Shown piece after piece: positions 15,001 to 27,000 of a stretch of DNA of 64,000 nt (the first letter of the stretch is position 1; each line of letters begins with the position of its first letter). This DNA comes from Diplosphaera chodatii (Eukaryota; Chlorophyta; Trebouxiophyceae; Prasiolales; Stichococcaceae), in assembly GCA_032358165.1 (NCBI GenBank), contig JAALGY010000014.1, forward strand, positions 1,164,964 through 1,228,963. Direction: 5' to 3'. The notes beneath the pieces are model-generated. The model did no database searches and had not been told where the DNA came from. It saw only the letters and a list, made by a program, of their open reading frames with translations. The translations under genes were made by a program, and so were the position numbers.

Positions 15001-18000
15001 GTTGGCGCCACCTGCTGCGCCAAGTTTCCCAGGCTGTGCCTCACGCTGTGCCAACCACCTCAGTCACACAAACAAACAGTGATCACACCGGAGCAGCTGC
15101 CAGGCGCCCGCTGACTGATGCGTTCGTGTGGCACGATCACGGCATGCAGACGGACAAGTACGGGGCGCAGAAGACGTGCGTGCTGGAGGCGGGGGCGTCA
15201 GAGACGCTGCGCGTGGCGCCGGTGCCCAAGCGGCTGCGCACGGTGGCGCCGGGGAAGGGCACCTGGGCCGAGCGCTGGGGCACCGCCATCAACCTGCACT
15301 TCGAGGGCAACTGGATGCCGCTGCTGGTGCGTCCTTGCTCTGTACACACGTCGCATCTGCCTGTCTGGAGCTGCAGGCGCTCCTATAGGAGCCACTGCAG
15401 CCTGGGGTGAGCAAGCACAACCAGGCCTTTAGGTGCTGCCTGCAGCAGGCGGCTCACCTGACATGCAGGGACTGGATGGTACTCCGGCTGAGCCATGCTA
15501 CCAGCGCGCATCCATGGCTGTCAAGGGGTGGTCAACCAGGGTAGCTGTCATGGCAGTCACAGGCGTGGGTCACAGGCGGCAGTCAGAACGATCCCGTGCT
15601 CGCAGGATGTCTCTGTGTCGGTGGTGGGCAAGTACCGCTACCTGATGGACAGCGCGCTGAGGCGCGGCCACCTGCCCGTCATCGTGGACATCTTCCTCGT
15701 CGGCCGCACCAAGATCATCACCCTGCACTCCAGCATCTGGGTGAGTCCCCTTTGTGCCCCCCGACAGGGACAACTTCTGGGGCTGCTGGGCTCAGGAACG
15801 GCGTTGCCATCCCCTGCCATTGTCGCGGGACACCATGCTCTGAAAGGGGCTGCCATGTCCGTGTCACAGGCGTCCAACGTGACGGACCGGCCGCTGGCGA
15901 TGCGGCTGCACATCCCCATCAGCAGCCTGGCGGCGCCCCGCGGCGGCCCTGCGGCGGCCGACCTGGCCAGCGCCGACGCGCAGCTGCGCCCCGTGCTGCC
16001 CGGCAAAGGTGCCCATGCAACGCTGCCTTCTGACTGATGTTTGTCATGTGCCAGGATCCTGACTGGCGCTTTTGCTCCGGCGGCGCATGCTTTTTTGCAG
16101 CAGCGCGGCATGCACGTTCAAACAGTGCAGGAAATGCTGCCTGATCCTTGCGTGAGCCATCATAACAAAGGACCAGCGCCCCTTGCATCAGGAATGTACC
16201 TGCCGCTGACGGCGGTGCTGGGCGGCAGCCTGTTCGTGCGGCCGGAGGGGTATCTGGAAGCGGCTCGGGACGTCGTGCGGCTGTCGCCCCACATTGCCGA
16301 GCTGCAGGAGCAGGTGGGGCCGTCGATCCTAGTCGATGTGGACTAGTGGAGAGGAGGTTGGGACTCGTGCCGCGCTGCACAGCTGCAGTAGTCCTGCACA
16401 GCACAACTTTAGCTGTACACAACGTGGTGCTGCCACGACAGTCTGCTGACATAACCTACTGCCACGTGGCAGCACCACAGTCCTCCGAGGGATTAGGAGA
16501 CGTGATGTCAGACAGGAAGTACCGACGCCTTCCTGCAAGTTGGGAAGCTGCTTCAACAGTTCGGTGTCGTACTCGCTGTAGCCACTGTACCGGAGTGAAC
16601 TTTGCTGGCCCCTGCTGCAGGCTGGGTACCTGATGTGCGAGTCCGAGGACCCTGCAGCAGCGCCGCTGCACTGCGTCGTCCGCATCATCCCCGCCCAGGT
16701 GCAACTGTTCCATATGGCTCCACGCACATACCGGTACCCCAGCGCATTCCTGCATGGAGTGGCAGCTGAACAATTGGGTGCATTGTTTTCGGCCGAAAGA
16801 TTGGCCTGCACTCAGGCTTTCCATGCAGACTTACAGCTGTTCCTTGACCCTACCGTACTATGCAGGTCAACTCGGAGTTCCAGGCGTTCAAGCATGTGGA
16901 GATCCTGGGCCCGGGGGAGCACATGCGGGCGCAGCAGCCGCTGGAGGCGACGCTGGCGATCCACCCCACCGTCGTGCTCACCAATGCGCTGCCCTACCCC
17001 ATGCACCTCATCCTGTGGCAGGTGCTGGACCAGGTTCATGGTTCATGTCGTTTTGTGGCTGTGGCCAGCCAGCTGCTGTTGGTTGCGGTGCTTCTTGCAG
17101 CATTGGCAGACGAGAGGCTATCATAGGCTACCACTAGCTACAGGGCAGCAGCTGATGTTGGGCCGACAGGAGGTATGCAAGGCTTGGGTATACGTTGGCG
17201 TCTGGGTCCACAGAGCGCGCTGTGGTGCGCAGGTGGCGCCGCTGCACAGGGGCCAGAAGCAGGCGCCGGCGCTCAAGCGCACCGCCTCCAGTCCCGCGCG
17301 CAGCAGCGGGTCGGTCGACGTCTCGGCAGACATCACCGCCGCCGCCGCCGCCGCCGCCGCCGGGCCCTCAGCCTCGGAGGCGTCGGGCCCGGCGTCGCCG
17401 GACCACGCCCGCCGGCTGCAGGAGCTGGCGGCGGTGCTCAGCGGCACCCTGCCCATGGGCCCCGAGGACAACCTGCTGCTGGAGGAGCTGCTGCGGGTGC
17501 GTCAGGGTTTGCTTGCCAGGGTTTGCTTGTCAGCACGACCATGTGTTTTGACTTGCAGCTCCTGAGGGTGTGTCAGGGTTCCTGCGTCGACACGACCATG
17601 TTTCCATATTCTAGCTACCCCTGTTGCAAATGCATGCAGCTGGCACTGTCGTGCGGCTCCTGTTGATGGAGTGTCTGCCTGCCTTGCAACTGCACGCCGC
17701 CTCTGCATCGAGGGTCGGCAGGTGGCAGGGTGTGTATCACTTGTATCTGGACCGAATGAATCCAACCCTGGAAACCCTCTGCGTGCAGGAGGCGAGCAGC
17801 GGCAACGCCGCGGCGTCGCGGCTGGCGCAGGAGGCGGCGACCACAACGTTGTTGGGCCCCTGGCGGCCGGGCGCCCCAGTCGGCCGCGCGGGGCGCGCGA
17901 GGGGCGCCCACCTGCAGCTCACGCTGCCGCCCGGCCGCTCGCAGGTGTGGGTGCTGCGAGCCCCTGTAGAGTACATATGTGTTTTGCACATCGCTGCTGG

Positions 18001-21000
18001 CTGTTGGCTTCTATGATCACAGTGCACAGGCCGTGTGGCTTGGCTCCTCTGCTTGCTGTCAGTGTGTGCCACAGCATGCAGCATGGCCGATTGTGAGAGC
18101 CTGGTTCGCCAGTCATTAGAATAAGCTGACACTACAGCTCTCGAGTGCCAAGTACAACGAAGTTTACACGCACAGTGCTGCAGACACTCTGTGCCGGATT
18201 TTGAGTAGATGATGCTCCATAGGGACACGACACTATCCGTCAGATACCTGCTGTCATACTGCAGATGCTGAACATTATTTCAGCATGCAGTGACCTCCTT
18301 TCATGCTGCTGCAGTCGCTGTACGCGGACCTGAGCGGCAATGTGCTGCTGCACGCAAGCGTGCCGGCGCTGGGACTGCGTGCCGAGCAGTGGGCCATCGT
18401 CAGCTGGGGGCACACCCACGCGCAGCTGCCCGATTTTGCAGACTCCCGCCTGACCTACCGGTGCGGCTGAATGGGGACTTCAGGGTGCAGAGGCTGATGG
18501 TGCCGGGTTCTGTCCAGCTGTCCAATCAGCAGCAGCCACTGACGTGCAAGCAGACTAAACTGCTGCCCATCATGGTTGTTTCTGGTGTTATTGGCGATGA
18601 AAGTCCATGAGATTTTTGACCCAGGCTGGCGAAGCAAGTGAAGCTGAAGTCGGACGTGAGCATGCTGCCGTCGGCGCTGCCGGGGAAGCAGGACAACCCG
18701 GTGTCCAAGCGGTTCAAGGCGCTGCTCAAGGCGCTGAGAGAGCGCAACCCCACTGATGCCGCCAAGCCGCCCCCCAGGTGCGTACTGTTGCCACTGGTTG
18801 ACTGCAGCCGCATACGACTGTCTTCTGCCATGAGACAGTCCGCAGCTATCACACATTCCCAGCAAGGCGTTCTGTGATCAGCCAGCTATGCAGCAATCCC
18901 AGGGGTGCACAGCCAGTGCACCTAATTTTGGCCGCCAGCATCATTTGCGACGGTCACCATGGTGCTGCTGCTTTTCATGGCCGCAGCCGGCACCAGCCGT
19001 CCTCCAAGCGGGCCCACAGGGCGGCGGCGGCCACCAACGCGGCGACGGCCGAGGCCTCGGCTGCTGAGCAGCGGCGCAGCGACACCGAGGCCGTCCTTCT
19101 GGGCAAGACGGGGCGCGCTGCCCCCGGTGTCGCGGAGCGAGTCCTGGCTGCGGGAGGTGTGCTTGGAGAATGCTGCTGATCTGACTGCTGTCATATCCAT
19201 CTGCTCATGGGTCCGCAGTTTGAGCAGTGCTGGCTCACCTGCGTGTTGCAGTGCAGGTGATGCTGTGGCCCATGCAGCTCTGTTGGCATCGTTGAAGTTG
19301 CAAGGCTAATGCATTGCAGCTCTGATGCAGTGACCAACAGCGCATCAAGGGGGTGCTCAGTATGTCGGTACAGAGCTTGCCAGCTTGTGCTGTGCTGCAT
19401 GCAGGCGCTGCCGTGGGCCTTGGGGCGGCGGCGGTGGGCGGCGCCACGCTGGCGGGGCGCTCTGTGGCAGAGAAGGGTGTGGACGCCGGGCGCGGCGCCG
19501 TGCATGTAGTCTCGCAGGCGAGAGCTTAGATGCCAGGAAGGCTGTTCTGTCTGATCTTGGATTGTACAAGGCACAGAGCCACTGCTTGCAGCGCTCCATT
19601 GTGTGCTGACAGGTGCAGGCCATAGGTTTGCAAAGTCATGGTAGGGCATGCTTGTTTGTTTAGTCATCTCCTTGACTTGCTCAGGCTCTGAAAGCTGTCG
19701 GTCATCATTGGTATGTTCACTGTCTTCCGTGGTGCACTGACAGTACACCACTGCTGACCGCAGGTCATGACGGGCCGAAGCAGCGACCGGCAGCTCACCA
19801 AGGGCCTCAGCGCGGCCGATCGCCTGGAGCAGCTGCGCGCCGAGGCGTCTAAACCCTCCGGCGTGCTGGGCAGCGCAGCGGCAGCGATCGCGGCGGGCGC
19901 CAGCCGCATGCCGGCCAGCTTCACGCACAGGTGGGAGCTTCGCCCTGCACCTGGCAGCTTCGGCGCGCCCTGTTGCCATCATTGTACGTGTATTGTGCAG
20001 CGACACAGGATGATATCTTCAGGGCGTCATGTAGAAACACCAACAAGACAACCTTTCACCCATCGTGCAGCAAGTTGTACCCACTTGGCGTGAGGGATGC
20101 TGCTACAGGGCCACCTCTGCAAGCTGTTTTTGTACGTTGAAAGTCTCTCCATGTATTGGAAGTCTCTCCATGTGAGTGATGCCCACCTGCACCCGAGCCT
20201 GTTTTGACGGCCGCTGGTGGCTGGAAGCGCAGGAAGGAGCGGGAGGGGCCATCGGAGCTGTCCATGGAGGACGTCCCCGAGCAGTGGTCTAGGTTTCCCG
20301 GCTGGGACGGCGCATCCCGGCAGTCGTCCAGCGCCTCGCAGGTGGCTATATGTTGTCTTGCCTGGCCAAACATAAAGCACCTGAACGCAAACTCCAATAA
20401 ATATATGCTCACCTGCACGGTAACATGTCAGTGTGTGCATCCCTCTGATGCCAGATGCTGAGAGCAGCCAATGCGCCTGCCTGCTCCTACATGTGTTGCT
20501 TCTGTGTGAAAAAGGCGTGTTGCTGCGTGCACATTATGCAAGAGGTGCAGTCGCCAAATCTTTGAGAGCAGCCCACTGCCACCGTCAGCCCTGCGAATCT
20601 ACCGTGCTGTGCTGCAGGGTGTGCTGCCAAGCCAGCGTACGCTGTCGGCGCAAAGCTCTCACCAACCTACAGCAGCCGAAGAGCGCAGCGCCTTTGCAGG
20701 TGACGAGCCATGCAAGGGAACAGCCGTTTCGATAATCTTTCCTGCCTGCAGGCGCAGGCGCCCAACTTCAGATGCCCGGCTTAGCAAGGGCTCTGCTCGT
20801 GCTCAGATCGCAGGTATTATGGCTTGCTACAGGGTGCGTCAGCTTCTGTGCTGCAGGCGCAGACGTCCAGCTGCAGCGGCTCGGAAGCGCGCCAAACAGG
20901 CCTGACGACACACCATATGGGCAGGTCGACCGGCTGCGGGAGCGTTTTGGGGGAACGCCCGCAGCAACCCCACAGGAGGACTCACTGGCCGCCGAGCTCG

Positions 21001-24000
21001 AGGCCCTGTCAGACGACAGGTAATAAGCAGCCAGCCTGAGTGGGATGGAAGTTGTAGCTGTTTAGCTTTGCTGGAGTGGTGGCTATATATCAGCAAGGGC
21101 TACAGCTTACGAATGACAGTGCCCCGATAAACCTCGGGCTGAGTCTACAGCATGTCTGCAGGGTGGAGCCAGCACCAAGACCAGTAGCTGCCCAGCAGGA
21201 TGCAAATGCAGTGTGGGACGGGTCCATCTTCAGCGTGCCGCATGGACTGCAATCCGCCGAAGGCTTCGGCCCACCGCTGACGAATGGCGGCACCCCGCAA
21301 ACGAACGCCAAGGCCACAGGCGTCAGCTTTGCGGCTGTGCCGTCTGCAGATCGTGCAGATTCTGCAATGGAGGCTGCCGAGGAGACGCCAATGCCGCAGC
21401 AGGCCCAGCGCCAGGGCAGCGGCCCAGGGAAGCAGCTGCGTTCGGCGCTGCGCCGGCCGCAGCAGGACGCTCGCGCCGCCTCTCTGCCAGCCAATGGCGA
21501 GCCGGGCTCGGCGATGCCGGCAGACGCCAACCGGGGGCGGCTGACGACTGAGGACGGCAACGCGCTTGAGCCGCAGCCGCTGCTGCAGGGCCGCAGTGGC
21601 AGCCCCAAGCGCAACATGCGGCAGCGGGGCTCCTCCTATGACACCAGCCCCTCTGGATCTAGCAGCAGCGGCGGCGGCCAAGAGGACGCACTGCACGCGC
21701 TGCCGCAGCGCTTTGTGTCGGAGCTGCACAGACACTCTGTGGCTCCCGCGAGGACTGCCGCCGCTGCGGGCGACCATGATGATGCAGCGCTTGAGATACA
21801 GCCTGATGGCGCCAGCAGCCAGCGCCTCGCCCTGAGCAGGCGCACGTCGGACCTCATCCACCTGTCGGACTCTGGCGACCCGAATGCATCGTCACCTGCT
21901 GTTGCCGCTGCTGCGGATGACAGCAACCTCACGCAGCGGGCAGAAGCTCACTACAGACAGTGAGGCTGGCCACAGACATGTGCCATGAACATGCTGTCCT
22001 GTGAAGGGTCGTGCGCTAGCTGATCGGCCAGCTGCCGCTTGGCAGTTGCGCGTACATGAGCACCTGAATATGATGCACCGCGCACGCTGCTGAGGCACAC
22101 CCCTAAACCCTTGTGCCTTCAGGGAGCTGGCGCGTACCACGGTGCAGATGTGGCGGTCGCAGGTCGGCAAGCGGCGCGGCCGCCGCATCAAGCGCGACGC
22201 ATCCCTGCTGAAGCTTGGTGCGCTTCTCACCACCCTGAACACTTGATAGTCCAGTTGGGGTGGGCTTCAGTGCCGACCTTTGCCTGGCTGCCGATGTAAT
22301 GGCACTGCTGTGGTTGTGCAGCCGGTGATGTTGTGTTCCACTTCCGTGCTGGTTGCCTACTAGTTATGGAAATGCTGTGGTGCAATCCGAAAACTTTAAG
22401 TCCTAATGCTGCAGGCACCGCGCCGTCGCAGCTGTTCCTGGGCATCGAGAACAGCATGGCGGCGGCTGCGGGGGACCACGCCGTGTGCGCCGTCACGCTG
22501 TACTCCGCCTACTGGCTGGACAACCGCACGGGGCTGGATCTGGATTTCCAGGACGCGCCCTCAGCCGCGCGCCTGCTGGGCTACCGGGCGACGTGGGACT
22601 ACAACGTTGTCACCGCCAATGGTGCGTGCTGTTTGCCCCTCCGGCAGCCAGTCGGCAGTGGGTGCTGCACTGCAATGGCTGTGGACCTGGCAGAAAGCAG
22701 GCAGTGGCAGCTGGCGCTGAAAACTATGTTTTGTAATTACAATGAAACATCATAAACACAACACTGATCTATATTGAATATATATACACTTCTTGGCAAA
22801 GGCTAACTGGTAACGAAGTTACTCATGCCTGCCGGTTGGTAACAACGATGGTGTGCTTTCAAATGACACTGGAAACAGGCCGCTGCGAGAGTCTGTATGT
22901 TCTGCGTCAGGCTCGGGGCCGGGCGGGGCAGAGGCGGCGGCGGGAGGCGATGTGGTGCTGCCGCCGACGCTGATGAACAAGCAGGACCAGACGGCGCTGT
23001 GCCTGTCCGGCACCCGCGAGTGGAGCCGCCACCTGCCCGTGCACACCGTCGGTGGGGTCTTGTAAACAGCTTTCCACATGCGCGAGCACCAGACATCCCA
23101 GCAACCTGCGGTGTAGGCGAGGCAGGGAGCTTGGCGGTCTAGTGAAATGCTGGCGGGCGTCTTGAAACAGTCAGCCGTGCAACTGACCGCGGTCCAGGCC
23201 GCAGCTTGCTGACTTGTTTGCGTCGCTTGGGACGCAGGCCTCAAAGGCAGCATCCAGCTGCGAGGGCCGCCGCAGCAGCCCGAGCGCAAGACCATCTTCA
23301 GCAGGCAGTCCATCGTGGCGACCGGCGAACACAGGGCTGCTGGCCCGTTCCTGGGCACGCTGCCTGCATCCAGCGCCGATGCATCCGGCCAGGTAACTCC
23401 AACAGCACGTGCCACACTGCTGCGATGCATCGTTCCCCCTTTGCTGCAGGGTGTCAGAGGCACAGCTCGGTTGTCAGCCAAGTCTGTGAGACTCCTCCTG
23501 GCCAGCTGTCTACCTATTCTGCATGCGCTGTGAAGTCTGTGTATGTAGCGCTCTTGTGTTTTCCAGAAGGCCGAACTCCCGAATGGCTGCAGGGTGGGCC
23601 GAGCTCTGCCGGCCGCAAGCTGGTCACGGTGGACATCCTGGTGGTGGACCCCGAGGCGGACCGCGGCCACCTGCGGCGCCCCAAAACCCTGGACCCCCAG
23701 CGCGCCATGAGCCGCGCCGCCAGCATGACCGGCATGGGGAACCGCGCCCTGGCGGAGGCCCGCGGCCAGAGGGTCGATGATGTACATGCCGAGGGGGGTA
23801 GCCAGGGGCCCAAGCTGGTGGCGGTCGAGCTGTCGGTGGCGCCCTGGGCCAACGGCAGCATGCGTGTGGTACGTGTCTGCTTCCTGGGCGCCCAAATTCA
23901 CGTCGTTTGATGGGCCTTTGAGCAGGTACAGTCACAGCAATGATGTCGCAATGGGCTCCGCTTGCTGCCCTGCAGTTTTCCTCCGCTGCCACCCGGCGGC

Positions 24001-27000
24001 AGCCCGCTGGCAGCCATGCAATCCGTGCCCCAGACGGCGCCATTGATGGGCAGAAGGGCAAGGTTGGCAGCGGGCGGCGCCTGTACGAGCTGGTGGTGTC
24101 GGTCATGGCCGGGCCCCCCGACTCAGCCTTCCGCTTTACCAAGGTGGGTGTCCAAGTGCCTTGCTCCGTGGCGGCAGCAAAGCCGAGTACACCGCAGCAC
24201 ACATGTTCATATCGCCTTTGATGTGCAGCATTCTCAGATATTTCACCACGTCAAACTAATGCCTGGCGCCCTGGACATGCAAGGTGCTGACGGTCAGCAG
24301 CAAGTATGTCGTGGAGAACCAGACGGGGGTGCCCATCGAGGTCAAGCAGCGGGGTGCGCCCGATTTGCCGGCGGCGGCGGTGGCGACAGCAGATGGCGGG
24401 CTGCGACCGGCACGTCACCTGGGCGTCGGCGCACGTTCGGCGCTGCACTGGGAGGTGCGGAGCCTTAATGATCCAGAGCTTGTTACAGACTCTAGCTGCG
24501 AGACTGTCTACCCCACCCCACTGGCTGCACGCTCTACTGCGCCCTGTCTTGGTTTGCAGTGTGAAAGCAGCTGTGTATCCCGGTTGCGGTTCGTGGTGGT
24601 TGTTGCCACCCTCGACCTGAGAAGGGGTGTTGCTCATTCGCTCCGCAGGATGCGGATCTGGATCGCATGCTGGTTATGCGGCCGCTGGAGGCGGATGGCA
24701 GCTCAAGGTGCTGAAAGCTCAGCACTCCTGAGCACCGCTCCGGATGTGAAAGCTGGCACTGGGGCTGTGAGATTGAAGTTTGCATAAACTAAATGCATAT
24801 GTAGATCCTGGTGATACTGCATGGTTATTTGTTCATAACCCTAAAGTGAACTCTGAATCAACCCTCTGCAGGTGGCAGTGGAGCGGCGGCTTTGCGCTCG
24901 CGGCAAAGGAGGCGTACTTCGGACTCCGGGTGCGCCACGCCGCCGACCCCTCCCGTGCCGTCAACATCCCCGTCAACACGACCGTTGGGCCCTCAGGTGC
25001 TGCTTGTCATGTTGCTGCGCTTGTCCACGTATGTCGTATGTCCACTGTGTTTGTGGCCAGTATGCTGAGCAGCCGACAATTCTTCCTGTGGGAAACCAGA
25101 ACCTCAGCAAGATAAGCCTGTGGCTGGAGATGCTGGATCATGCTTAGCGTCATGTGATTCTCAAGCTGGTAGTCTGCGCTACAGGCACGGTGCTGATCAC
25201 CTTCAAGAGCCGGCTCAGCCTGCCGCCCTACCGCATCGAGAATGCGACCTCCGACGTGGCCATCTGGTTTGCTCAGGTGTGGGGTGTGCAGACCTGGCTT
25301 GCCACCATGTTCGATCCCAATGCAGTGGCATGCACCTGCCATGGCACGCGTAGGCGCCATGCAGATGATGAATGGGTCAAACCACTGCCTGTCGCGGACA
25401 TAAGTATGGCAGTCGAATATGTCCCTCACGATACACCTTCACCTCCTTCTGAGTACGGCTGAGAGCCCCTGCTGCTTGGACGCAGGACGAGCTGAAGGGC
25501 AGCGACGCACACTGGAACTGGCTGACGCCCCGGCCTGGGGGCGCCTCCATGCCCTTCGCCTGGGACGAGCCCCTGGCGCCGCACAAGCTGCGCGTGCACG
25601 TGAGTTGCTGGTAGTGCTGGCCGTCCCGTGCGATGCTGAACCGGCTTAAAGCGCTCAATGTCGTGGCTGCTTGAAATACCTGGTGTCAAGCTTTGGTCAA
25701 ACATAAATCCAAACCCACCCCAATGCCCTCATACATGCAAGCTGTCAGTCCGGGGGGCCTGTGCTGCATTCCGTGGCAGCATCAGTGCTGCGGAGCAAGG
25801 CCAAGCGGGCAAGCCCTGGCAACCGCCCAGCTGACATGCCGACACCAGGGCATACCGCAGGCCAGCCTGGTGCTCACGCTGCTATGCTGACAGGGGTCAT
25901 CACGAACATGCAGGCGCAGGTGAAGCGCGGGCGGGCGGTGGCAGCAGAGTACGACCTGGACGTGCTGGGCAACAAGCCGCAGCTCAGCCTGCCGACGCAC
26001 AGCCGCGAGGGCGGCGTGGTGGCGAGCAACCTCGCCGGCGGCGCGGCGGCGGCGGCATCCAACCGGGGCATCGCCGGCAGCGGGCGGCAGCTGCGGGAGC
26101 GCGCGGCGAAGCACGCCGCGGGCATCGCCGCCGGCGGCGAGCTGTCGGACAACGTGCGCGAAAAGCTGGCCACTGTGCTGGCCAAGGAGTTCTCCCGTAA
26201 GGTATATGTTCATTCGATTGAGGTTGTGGATACGGCACTGCCACACCTAGTGTATGCTGGCTACATTCGTGTATGTGCACAGTGCAAAGGTTGATGAATG
26301 TATCTGTAGCAGATCCTCAGATTGCAGTGACAGTGGACAGCACTCCAGCACCTGCTCACCGCTGCCGATTTGACCCCCGTAGCAGGTTTACTAGTCCGGC
26401 AATGTTTCCTAGCAGCATCACCGGAGCATCAGCAGGTAGCCTCCCCACTGGTGTGTGGCTATGCTGCAGCTTATGACATTCAACTCTTTTCCAATGTGCA
26501 GGTGTATGTGACGCTGTACTCAGATGGCCCGACGCGCGTGCTGCGCCTGTCGGACGAGCCCAACATCACGTCCAGCGAGGCGGAGCAGTCAGTTCTGGAC
26601 CTGGCCGCGCGCCTCAAGCAGGTGATGTGCCGACCTGTTGGGTGTCAGACTGCTGGTACGCTCCAGCTTTGCTACGGCACCACAGCGCCTTTTGGACTGT
26701 AGATGATCAGTTGTCAGGTCGCCAGTCAGCATGTATGGAAGTGCGACGGGCACCATGATCAAAAGGAACGCAACGCGAAGGCCTGCTCAGGGAGCAACAT
26801 TGCAGACCTGCATTCTCCAGCTGGCTGGTGTATGCAAATTGACTTCTTGGTCCCTGAGCGGGGTGTCAAAGTGAATTTCTGGCACACTCGCATGCAATGC
26901 ACCCGCCCCTTCAAGCGCTGACTCACTATCCGTGCTCATCTCACACCCTCCTCGGCATTGCAAACATACGTTGGGCTTGTCAATAAGCATTTGGCTGTAT

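Noticed and set aside
22819..23901. A 360-codon - strand open frame.
   Set aside because: It lies opposite VPS13 exons whose frames match the VAB domain. Long antisense frames are common opposite GC-rich exons.
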